Positions 26,037-33,408 of a stretch of DNA of 43,571 nucleotides are shown piece by piece. Each line of letters begins with the position of its first letter. Position 1 is the stretch's first letter. The notes beneath the pieces were generated by a model, which saw only the letters and a list, made by a program, of their open reading frames with translations, was not told where the DNA came from and did no database searches. Origin of the DNA: Chlamydiota bacterium (GTDB lineage Bacteria > Chlamydiota > Chlamydiia > Chlamydiales > RGXB01); contig VGMF01000008.1 in NCBI GenBank assembly GCA_016866475.1, forward strand, positions 1 through 43,571. The letters run 5' to 3'. Made by a program: the position numbers and the translations under genes.

Positions 26037-27472
26037 ACGATGTTGAAATCATATCTGTCGAAGAGGTGAAGTCATCTATTTGCAAGTAATATGAAAATTT
26101 AGCTAAAATAGACTCTTTTTTACTATTGGGCAATATTCTATAAGCATTGTTCTGAGGTCAATTTGCCGATCTCAATCGCATTTGGTTTGTTAAAATTTAT
26201 AGGAATCCTAGTTTCAAGATCGGAGCGGAAGGCTCTTAGATTTTTACTATGGATATGGAGATTATAAATCGGGATCCTGTCACCGTCGATGATCATTAGG
26301 GGTATTTTTTTTCCAAAGTGGTCTTCACTCCATTCAAATTGGCAATTATCTAGGTTCAAATAGGAGTCCTCCCTTTTGTAACCTTGAAAATTTTTTCCGT
26401 TTCTTGGATCTTGTCCTCCTAAATATTGCCCTATTGTCGCAGCGTCAAATATGCCTTCTAACTTGTCGAAATGGGATGAATAAAGGGATCCGTTCAGAGG
26501 TTCTTCTCCATAGAGATTCACTAATTGAAAGAGTCGCAAGTATTGAGGGGGAATAGTAGGAAGATGCTCGATTCTACGATTTTGATGAGTGTTCTTATAC
26601 GCTGCCAACATAGTCATATCATGCCAATTATGTTTACTATTGCGGGAAAAAAACTTAGCAACATTTGAAGCGGCTTTTGGTGTGGCAAAATAGATGCAGC
26701 CTGGAACAACAAAATGGTGACTTAAAAATGTTGCTCCGCACTCCGGGTAATTTTTTTCCAAAGCAGGAATAATTTCTTCCAGATTTTTGTATAGCATGTT
26801 GTCGTACTCAAGATGAAACACATGATTCAATCCATTTTGTTCCATAAACGAGTCCAGGTAAAAAAACCTCTCTGAAGTAAAGAGCCAGAATCCGTCCCTA
26901 AATTCTAAGTTTAATTTTTTGTGAGCCTTGAATTTCTTATGATGTGTCGTTATAGGTAAACTCTCCAAAAAAACTACTGAAGCACCTGCATCCTCCAACG
27001 AATAAGGAGCAGTTTGATACGCTTCGTCGTTCAAAAGAAAATAGACAGCCGATTTGGGGTTGAAGTGCTTAGCTTGTCTGACTGCATCCTCAGAGTATGC
27101 TGGGAGCTTTTTCCCTATGTGAATAAAAACAATTGAGGGCGATGAAGAAAACAAAAATAGCGGTAAAGTAAAAAATAAAATTAGCGTAAATGACATGTGA
27201 ATATCATACTTAACAAATAAAATAGTGCAATAAATATTTCATAATTATTTTTCGTCCCTTTTTCACTATAGTGGCTTTTTGTGTTATTATATCGAGGGTA
27301 CTCCTTTAGGTGTGCATTTCGTTAGTTGGAAAACTCCAATCTCTGCGTTTGCATCAGGGTTTTAACCCCTCTAAGGAGTAAAAAATCGCCATTTTTTAAC
27401 ACCAACGGATCTGTTGCTCCGTTTCTTTTGTTTCGTCAAGAATTTTGGAACACCCCAAAAAATATGCAATCG
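26037..27472. repeat. 1436-bp tandem repeat, unit A
   Basis: The first of two direct repeats with a constant offset of 1436 bases. The unit comprises a copy of the start region of the reductase gene (26037-26186), a leftward glycosyltransferase-like gene and the intergenic region. Unit B follows without a gap. Confidence 0.97.
26138..27196 (-). CDS. Exported glycosyltransferase-like protein, copy A
   Basis: This 352-aa protein has a signal peptide (MSFTLILFFTLPLFLFSS) and a mature part with a nucleotide-sugar transferase look: SIVFIHIGKKLPAYSEDAVR, VYFLLNDEAYQ, and VFHLEYDNMLYKNLEEIIP, in which EYDN near residue 130 takes the place of a DxD metal motif. CGATFLSHHFVVPGCIYFAT and a C-terminal IPIYNLHIHSKNLRAF follow. 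The donor and acceptor are unknown. It differs from copy B only at residue 7 (L against I). The last 15 residues (PNAIEIGKLTSEQCL) are the antisense of the reductase start copied here, so the natural C-terminus has been replaced. Confidence 0.75.
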   Translation of the reverse strand: MSFTLILFFTLPLFLFSSSPSIVFIHIGKKLPAYSEDAVRQAKHFNPKSAVYFLLNDEAYQTAPYSLEDAGASVVFLESLPITTHHKKFKAHKKLNLEFRDGFWLFTSERFFYLDSFMEQNGLNHVFHLEYDNMLYKNLEEIIPALEKNYPECGATFLSHHFVVPGCIYFATPKAASNVAKFFSRNSKHNWHDMTMLAAYKNTHQNRRIEHLPTIPPQYLRLFQLVNLYGEEPLNGSLYSSHFDKLEGIFDAATIGQYLGGQDPRNGKNFQGYKREDSYLNLDNCQFEWSEDHFGKKIPLMIIDGDRIPIYNLHIHSKNLRAFRSDLETRIPINFNKPNAIEIGKLTSEQCL

Positions 27473-28908
27473 ACGATGTTGAAATCATATCTGTCGAAGA
27501 GGTGAAATCATCTATTTGCAAGTAATATGAAAATTTAGCTAAAATAGACTCTTTTTTACTATTGGGCAATATTCTATAAGCATTGTTCTGAGGTCAATTT
27601 GCCGATCTCAATCGCATTTGGTTTGTTAAAATTTATAGGAATCCTAGTTTCAAGATCGGAGCGGAAGGCTCTTAGATTTTTACTATGGATATGGAGATTA
27701 TAAATCGGGATCCTGTCACCGTCGATGATCATTAGGGGTATTTTTTTTCCAAAGTGGTCTTCACTCCATTCAAATTGGCAATTATCTAGGTTCAAATAGG
27801 AGTCCTCCCTTTTGTAACCTTGAAAATTTTTTCCGTTTCTTGGATCTTGTCCTCCTAAATATTGCCCTATTGTCGCAGCGTCAAATATGCCTTCTAACTT
27901 GTCGAAATGGGATGAATAAAGGGATCCGTTCAGAGGTTCTTCTCCATAGAGATTCACTAATTGAAAGAGTCGCAAGTATTGAGGGGGAATAGTAGGAAGA
28001 TGCTCGATTCTACGATTTTGATGAGTGTTCTTATACGCTGCCAACATAGTCATATCATGCCAATTATGTTTACTATTGCGGGAAAAAAACTTAGCAACAT
28101 TTGAAGCGGCTTTTGGTGTGGCAAAATAGATGCAGCCTGGAACAACAAAATGGTGACTTAAAAATGTTGCTCCGCACTCCGGGTAATTTTTTTCCAAAGC
28201 AGGAATAATTTCTTCCAGATTTTTGTATAGCATGTTGTCGTACTCAAGATGAAACACATGATTCAATCCATTTTGTTCCATAAACGAGTCCAGGTAAAAA
28301 AACCTCTCTGAAGTAAAGAGCCAGAATCCGTCCCTAAATTCTAAGTTTAATTTTTTGTGAGCCTTGAATTTCTTATGATGTGTCGTTATAGGTAAACTCT
28401 CCAAAAAAACTACTGAAGCACCTGCATCCTCCAACGAATAAGGAGCAGTTTGATACGCTTCGTCGTTCAAAAGAAAATAGACAGCCGATTTGGGGTTGAA
28501 GTGCTTAGCTTGTCTGACTGCATCCTCAGAGTATGCTGGGAGCTTTTTCCCTATGTGAATAAAAACAATTGAGGGCGATGAAGAAAACAAAAATAGCGGT
28601 AAAGTAAAAAATATAATAAGCGTAAATGACATGTGAATATCTTACTAAACAAATAAAATAGTGCAATAAATACTTCATAATTATTTTTCGTCCCTTCTTC
28701 ACTATAGTAGCTTTTTGTGATATTATATCGAGGGTACTCCTTTAGGTGTGCATTTCGTTAGTTGGAAAACTCCAATCTCTGCGTTTGCATTAGGGTTTTA
28801 ACCCCCTTAGGAGTAAAAAAATCGCCATTTTTTAACACCAACGGATCTGTTGCTCCGTTTCTTTTGTTTCGTCAAGAATTTTGGAACACCCCAAAAAATA
28901 TGCAATCG
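27473..28908. repeat. 1436-bp tandem repeat, unit B
   Basis: The second direct copy, nearly identical to unit A through the gene, with a handful of substitutions and compensating small indels in the intergenic part. Its intergenic stretch 28633-28908 has TATAAT (minus strand, near 28722) as a possible -10 box for the leftward gene and a small hairpin AACGGA/TCCGTT near 28840-28862. Confidence 0.97.
27574..28632 (-). CDS. Exported glycosyltransferase-like protein, copy B
   Basis: A second copy of the 352-aa protein at 26138, identical except for Ile instead of Leu at residue 7 inside the signal peptide. Features are as in copy A: signal peptide, EYDN in place of DxD, and a C-terminus encoded antisense to a duplicated reductase start. 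It is divergent from the reductase-HD gene with 379 bases between starts. Near identity of two full-length reading frames means the duplication is recent or maintained by gene conversion. Confidence 0.75.
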   Translation of the reverse strand: MSFTLIIFFTLPLFLFSSSPSIVFIHIGKKLPAYSEDAVRQAKHFNPKSAVYFLLNDEAYQTAPYSLEDAGASVVFLESLPITTHHKKFKAHKKLNLEFRDGFWLFTSERFFYLDSFMEQNGLNHVFHLEYDNMLYKNLEEIIPALEKNYPECGATFLSHHFVVPGCIYFATPKAASNVAKFFSRNSKHNWHDMTMLAAYKNTHQNRRIEHLPTIPPQYLRLFQLVNLYGEEPLNGSLYSSHFDKLEGIFDAATIGQYLGGQDPRNGKNFQGYKREDSYLNLDNCQFEWSEDHFGKKIPLMIIDGDRIPIYNLHIHSKNLRAFRSDLETRIPINFNKPNAIEIGKLTSEQCL

Positions 28909-29058
28909 ACGATGTTGAAATCACATCTGTCGAAAAGGTGAAATTATCTATTTGCAAGTAATATGAAAATTTAGCTAAAATAGACTCTTTTTTTCTAGTG
29001 GGCAATTTTCTATGAGCACTATTCTGAGGTCAATTTGCCGATCTCAATCGCATTTGGT
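28909..29058. repeat. Parental 150-bp segment (third partial repeat)
   Basis: From ACGATGTTG at 28909 to CATTTGGT at 29058 the sequence matches the left ends of units A and B with scattered substitutions, then diverges. This copy contains the working promoter and ATG of the reductase gene. In A and B the ATGAGC at the start has become ATAAGC, so those copies cannot initiate the protein. Confidence 0.93.
28952..28981 (+). promoter_or_regulatory. Sigma70-like promoter of the reductase operon, with copies in the repeats
   Basis: TTGCAA (28952-28957), an 18-base spacer and TAAAAT (28976-28981) lie about 30 bases before the ATG at 29012. The same boxes are kept at 27516-27545 and 26080-26109, where they point rightward into the 3' ends of the two leftward glycosyltransferase genes. 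Confidence 0.6.
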
Positions 29059-31744
29059 CACCGATTATTTGAGGAAGTCGCATATTCTTAGTCCAGGCCA
29101 GCAGTTGGCCGATTTTTTACATACAAATCGACTTGCTGATAAGGGTGAGGGGGTTTTCGAGGTATTTGACCGCTCCACCAAATTTCTCGCAGACGCCGGA
29201 ATAAAATACTACGGCTCTGCCGAGGCATCAGCCTGGCACTATAAATTCTTGAAGGCCGTTTCAGAATTTAAGGTGATTTTGGGGAGCCCGATGCTGACGA
29301 ATGCGGGCAGACGGGAAAAAAGTATCTCGGCCTGCTCTATTCCCCCTGTCCGATTATCTCGCATGCAAAGAGATGAGATCGCAAAAATGGTAGGGGACTA
29401 CCATACAAGAGGGATGGGTACCGGTTTTTGTCTCGATGATGTCGAGGAGCCCCAGGAGATGGTCCGCTACTTGAACCAAGTTGCCATGTCGGAAGTCCAA
29501 AAAGGGATGATTGAACGGTCATGCGGCAACATGGGGGTATTATCGATACACCATCCGAAGGTACTCTCTTTTATCCGTGTGAAGCAAGAGAGTCCTGATA
29601 TCCAACATTGGAAATTCAACCTTTCGGTCAACATCACCGACGCCTTTATTGAGGCGCTGGAAAAAAACGAACTCTTCACATTGAGCGATGGTCAAAAGGT
29701 TGATCCGCAACTTTTGACGAGCTTGATAGCGGAGCACGCGCACACCACAGGGGATCCGGGACTTATTTTTATGAATCGGATCAACCGCCTGAACCGGGTG
29801 CCGCAAATGGGTCGTTACGAAACGGTAGTCCCCTGCGGTGAGGTGTCGCTATTTTCAGGCGAGGTTTGCCAATTTTCTTATCTCAACCTACCCCAATTTA
29901 TCGTAGGGGATAAAATGGATTGGGAAGCTTTGAAAGAGAGCATCCACACCATCATGGTGATTTTAGATAACGCCGTCGAGGTGAATATCAACAGGATGCC
30001 GACTCAATTGAGTGCCGAAGTGATCTCCAATCTAAGACGCGTCGGTATTGGAATCTGTGGTTTTTCTGAATTGCTTCAGGCAAAGGGGCTCTGTTACGGA
30101 TCGCTAGAGGCTCAAAATTTTGCCATAGAGCTGATGAGTTTCATAAATTTGGAAAGTAAGAGGGCCTCTGTAGAGCTTGCAAAGCAGCGGGGACCTTTTC
30201 CATCTTTTAGAAATTTGAATACCCGTGTAGAGCTTTTTACCAAACCTTTCCAAGAAGTCCCCACAACATGTGCGAGTGAAAAAGATTGGGAGCAGTTAGG
30301 TAATGAGATCCGACAGGTGGGTATCCGTAATCTCTCGACAACCATCATACCTCCAAGCGGAAGAAGTTCTCTCATAGCAGGATCTAATGCCTCGATAGAG
30401 CCCCCATTTTCACTGGTTGCCGACTCGCGATTGAAGAAGACGCTCGAAACCCACGCTTTCAAGGAGGGGTATTTCAACGATTTGGGAGCTGTGTACGACA
30501 GCATCGAAAAAACAGGTAGCCTGCAGCAGTCAGACCTGCCGTTAGCGATCAGGCGGATCTACAGGACGGCTTTGGAAATAACCCCCACAGACCATCTTTC
30601 CATGACAAAAGCGTTTCAATGCCATACCGACGAGGGGATTTCAAAAACGATCAATATGGGTGAAAATTCGTCTGTTGAGGATGTAAAAAACGTATTTCTT
30701 TCGGCAATATCTGCTGCTAATATGAAAGGGGTCACTATTTACAGAAACAATAGCCACCGCTTGCAGCCTAAATCCCTTTCTACCTCTAGTAAGGATTCTC
30801 TTATGTTGATCGATTCGATTTACGGCCCTGTAAAAATAACGCCCAAAATTGCAAAAATTTTAGCTTCGCCCATGATGGAAAGGCTTAAAAAGGTCAGTCA
30901 AAATGGGGTCGCTTACCTTGTAGATCCTAGACAATCCACATCCCGCTACGACCACTCGGTGGGAACTATGGCGCTCGCTAAAATGCTAGGAGCTTCCGAG
31001 CTTGAGCAGATTCAGGCCCTTTTGCATGACGTTTCGCATACCCCTTTTTCGCATCTGATCGACTACGTGTATGGATTTAAAAAACAAGATTACCATGAGA
31101 AGCATAAGATCCGTTTTCTATCCCAAAAATGGGTACAAAAAGAGTTGCTAGACTGCGGAATTTCCCTCGATGTTCTAAAAGAGCAGAGCCCGACGTTTTT
31201 CCAAAAAAATGGGATCAATATCGATCGGATCGATTATATGGTTAGAGACCTCAAGGCGGTGGGCAGGATTTTTCAGCCCGAGTATTCCATGATACTGAAC
31301 AACCTTGTGGTAGAGGACAAAAGGATAAAATGCCGCGACATGGGGACAGCTAAACTTTTATTCGATAAATTCCTTGAGGTCAATCAAGAGGTCTACTTCG
31401 ACCCTAAAGTGGAGGCAGCGTCGGTCGATTTTACTGCTTTGCTCCAAAAAATGCTTCTTGAGGGCATTTTGAAAGAGGAGCAATTTGAAAAAAGTGAGGA
31501 GGAGCTTTTGGAGGCGATCAAAAACAGTCCCTACAAAGCCGAATTCGAAGCAATTGGGCCAAAAAGCCTCAAGGGTTCTTCTTTGGTAAAAAATGGTCGC
31601 CCACCGATTTTACGCAAACTTCGTTTCATCGATCCTGAGATTCAGGGTTTAGAAGGGACGCTGACAGACCACGATCCAAACGCGAAAGCACGCCTTGAGG
31701 AATATCTGTTAAAAACGCCAAAAGAGGTTTACTATCATGGCTAA
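29012..31744 (+). CDS. Fusion of class II ribonucleotide reductase-like domain and SAMHD1-like HD phosphohydrolase
   Basis: 910 aa in one frame. Residues about 30-595 resemble class II (adenosylcobalamin) NrdJ: SACSIPP with C108, CGNMGVLSIHHPKVLSFIR, VVPCGE with C275 and E277, C286 eleven residues later, IPPSGRSSLIAGSNASIEPP (446-465), and SKTINMGENSSVEDV then KGVTIYRN near 572-579. The Asn of the usual NPCGE is Val273. The C-terminal CxxC tail of NrdJ is absent. From about 605 an HD domain follows: RYDHS (H648), LLHDVSHTPFSH (H672, D673, H676, H681) and NIDRIDYMVRD (D738, Y742, D746). This is the full SAMHD1/dGTPase-type metal and substrate set. NrdJ makes deoxynucleotides; the HD class removes triphosphate from dNTPs. 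No signal peptide. First gene of an overlapping operon. Confidence 0.87.
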   Translation: MSTILRSICRSQSHLVTDYLRKSHILSPGQQLADFLHTNRLADKGEGVFEVFDRSTKFLADAGIKYYGSAEASAWHYKFLKAVSEFKVILGSPMLTNAGRREKSISACSIPPVRLSRMQRDEIAKMVGDYHTRGMGTGFCLDDVEEPQEMVRYLNQVAMSEVQKGMIERSCGNMGVLSIHHPKVLSFIRVKQESPDIQHWKFNLSVNITDAFIEALEKNELFTLSDGQKVDPQLLTSLIAEHAHTTGDPGLIFMNRINRLNRVPQMGRYETVVPCGEVSLFSGEVCQFSYLNLPQFIVGDKMDWEALKESIHTIMVILDNAVEVNINRMPTQLSAEVISNLRRVGIGICGFSELLQAKGLCYGSLEAQNFAIELMSFINLESKRASVELAKQRGPFPSFRNLNTRVELFTKPFQEVPTTCASEKDWEQLGNEIRQVGIRNLSTTIIPPSGRSSLIAGSNASIEPPFSLVADSRLKKTLETHAFKEGYFNDLGAVYDSIEKTGSLQQSDLPLAIRRIYRTALEITPTDHLSMTKAFQCHTDEGISKTINMGENSSVEDVKNVFLSAISAANMKGVTIYRNNSHRLQPKSLSTSSKDSLMLIDSIYGPVKITPKIAKILASPMMERLKKVSQNGVAYLVDPRQSTSRYDHSVGTMALAKMLGASELEQIQALLHDVSHTPFSHLIDYVYGFKKQDYHEKHKIRFLSQKWVQKELLDCGISLDVLKEQSPTFFQKNGINIDRIDYMVRDLKAVGRIFQPEYSMILNNLVVEDKRIKCRDMGTAKLLFDKFLEVNQEVYFDPKVEAASVDFTALLQKMLLEGILKEEQFEKSEEELLEAIKNSPYKAEFEAIGPKSLKGSSLVKNGRPPILRKLRFIDPEIQGLEGTLTDHDPNAKARLEEYLLKTPKEVYYHG

Positions 31745-32690
31745 TTTTCTGAAGTTTATCTTTTTGGCGTTTTTCGTTTTATCTCTTCATGCTGAAGAGA
31801 TCAATGATGTTGAGGAGTTTATTGAGGCAGTTTTAGACGACAGTGGCAGATATCCTGTGAGGCTTTTGGAACTTGGCGCAACAAATACCAACTACCAGGT
31901 TATGAGAGGGGGAAAAAGCTATTTTTTTCGCCTTTCAGGAAATCTTTTGAAGGAGCTCTATTCGAGACAAGACATCGAGTACAGGGTGTTAAAAAAGCTC
32001 GAAAATAAAAAGATTGCCCCTTGCCCCTATTTTTTTGATCCAGAGAGGGGGATATTGATCACCGAGTACATCGAGCATGATGGCGTTTTGGTCGATTTGC
32101 TGGATCAGAATGTCCAAAAAGCTGTTTGTGAAATCCTCAAGTCGATCGAAGAGGAAAATATAAGTCTCGATAGGACTTTTGATCCCTATTTAGACATATC
32201 TGCTCTAGTGAAAAAGGCTAAAACCCCTTTGCCGAAAGAGTTATGTGAAGCTGCACTTCCAATCGTGCAGAAAATTTCTAAAAAGCTCTCACAATTTCCG
32301 AAAAAAACTTTATGCCACTTGGATTTGCACCATAAAAATATTCTAAAAAAAGACGACAGACTCTTTCTGATCGATTGGGAGTATGCGGCGATGAGCCACC
32401 CCTATCACACATTGGCCTCGATGGCCTCCATCGAGCGCTGGACCGACAAACAGATGTGGCAAATTTTAGGCCATTATACCAAAGAGCACACGCGTGAGGA
32501 TAGGGAATGCTTATACCTGTATCGGGTCGTGTCGGATCTTTTTTGGGCGGCTTGGTGCCATGTGCAGATGGAAAATCCGTCCACAAATTGCCCCTATGCC
32601 GAGTGGAGAGATCTATTTAAAGAGGCCGCAAAAGAGCGGATTTGTAAACTTGAAATGGACGATAAAAAAACGGACTTATATGCGCTTTAG
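31737..32690 (+). CDS. Choline-kinase-like phosphotransferase with signal peptide
   Basis: This 317-aa protein starts with a signal peptide (MANFLKFIFLAFFVLSLHA). The mature part is an APH/choline kinase fold: LGATNTNYQVMRGGKSYFFR (nucleotide-loop region), LCHLDLHHKNIL with catalytic D196 and N201, and LFLIDWEYAAMSHPYHTLAS with metal-binding D213. The IDWEYA form is characteristic of choline/ethanolamine kinases rather than antibiotic kinases. The residues needed for catalysis are present. It overlaps the reductase-HD gene by 8 bases (ATGGCTAA) and the next gene by 11, indicating translational coupling. An exported kinase would need ATP outside the cytoplasm, which a host cytosol could supply (inference). 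Confidence 0.86.
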   Translation: MANFLKFIFLAFFVLSLHAEEINDVEEFIEAVLDDSGRYPVRLLELGATNTNYQVMRGGKSYFFRLSGNLLKELYSRQDIEYRVLKKLENKKIAPCPYFFDPERGILITEYIEHDGVLVDLLDQNVQKAVCEILKSIEEENISLDRTFDPYLDISALVKKAKTPLPKELCEAALPIVQKISKKLSQFPKKTLCHLDLHHKNILKKDDRLFLIDWEYAAMSHPYHTLASMASIERWTDKQMWQILGHYTKEHTREDRECLYLYRVVSDLFWAAWCHVQMENPSTNCPYAEWRDLFKEAAKERICKLEMDDKKTDLYAL

Positions 32691-33408
32691 TATCCTCTTT
32701 TTTTTTCTTTACCCCTTTTTTTTTCCTTTCGTTTCGGCACATGAGGCGATTTTGCTGATGGGCCCTCCGGGAAGCGGCAAAGGGACTTTTTCCTCTTATC
32801 TCGAATCGGCAGGCTATGGACATATCAGTGCGGGAGATTTGATTCGCCAGGAAATTTTGAGCGGCTCCACTCTGGGGGTTAAGCTTAAAGGAATTGTGGA
32901 TAATGGGGAGTATATCGATACCGATACGCTGTTTTTTTTAGTAGAGGGGAGGGTGCGGGCCTTTTGCGATCAAAAGAGACCTGTGATCATCGACGGATAC
33001 GGGAAAACAAAAGAGGACTGGGTTCGTCTCAATGCTTTTTTGGAGACCCTAGGGTTGAAACGGAGGGTCATCCTGTTTGAGGCGCCCGAGAAGGTTTGCC
33101 TAGATAGAGTTTTGGAGCGGCTCGTTTGTACCGATTGCGGATATATCACTGGAAAAAAGCTTGGGCTTATGGAGGGTGTGCTTTGCCCCAAATGTAAAAA
33201 ACAAAAGCTAGGGCTCAGAATGAACGATACCCTCAAGGTCACATTAAAAAGACTTAAGACTTATCATGAAGAGATAAAGCCTCTGCTCCTTGAAACCTAT
33301 AAAGGGGAAAAAGTACTTATTTATAACAGTGATGTCAGTTATGAGGATTTGGCGAAGGATTTTTCATTGCTTCTTCAGAAATCTTGTTCTTTGATTGATT
33401 ATTGGTAA
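32680..33408 (+). CDS. Adenylate kinase with signal peptide and zinc-type lid
   Basis: From ATG 32680 the protein is 242 aa: signal peptide MRFSILFFFLYPFFFPFVSA, then adenylate kinase with P-loop LLMGPPGSGKGT (residues 25-36), HISAGDLIRQEIL, VIIDGYGKTKEDW and a lid with CTDC and CPKC, the four-cysteine zinc form. FPR of the classical DGFPRT AMP-site motif is YGK here, so the AMP-binding arginine is replaced by lysine. The frame is open further upstream to 32494, but that would give no signal peptide and a long overlap with the kinase gene. It overlaps the preceding gene by 11 bases and the convergent 33399 gene by 10. Probably a secreted paralogue, not the housekeeping enzyme (inference). Confidence 0.9.
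   Translation: MRFSILFFFLYPFFFPFVSAHEAILLMGPPGSGKGTFSSYLESAGYGHISAGDLIRQEILSGSTLGVKLKGIVDNGEYIDTDTLFFLVEGRVRAFCDQKRPVIIDGYGKTKEDWVRLNAFLETLGLKRRVILFEAPEKVCLDRVLERLVCTDCGYITGKKLGLMEGVLCPKCKKQKLGLRMNDTLKVTLKRLKTYHEEIKPLLLETYKGEKVLIYNSDVSYEDLAKDFSLLLQKSCSLIDYW

Noticed and set aside
32494-32679. Upstream extension of the adenylate kinase frame.
   Set aside because: It lies within the preceding kinase gene, adds no conserved residues and hides the signal peptide; ATG 32680 fits better.
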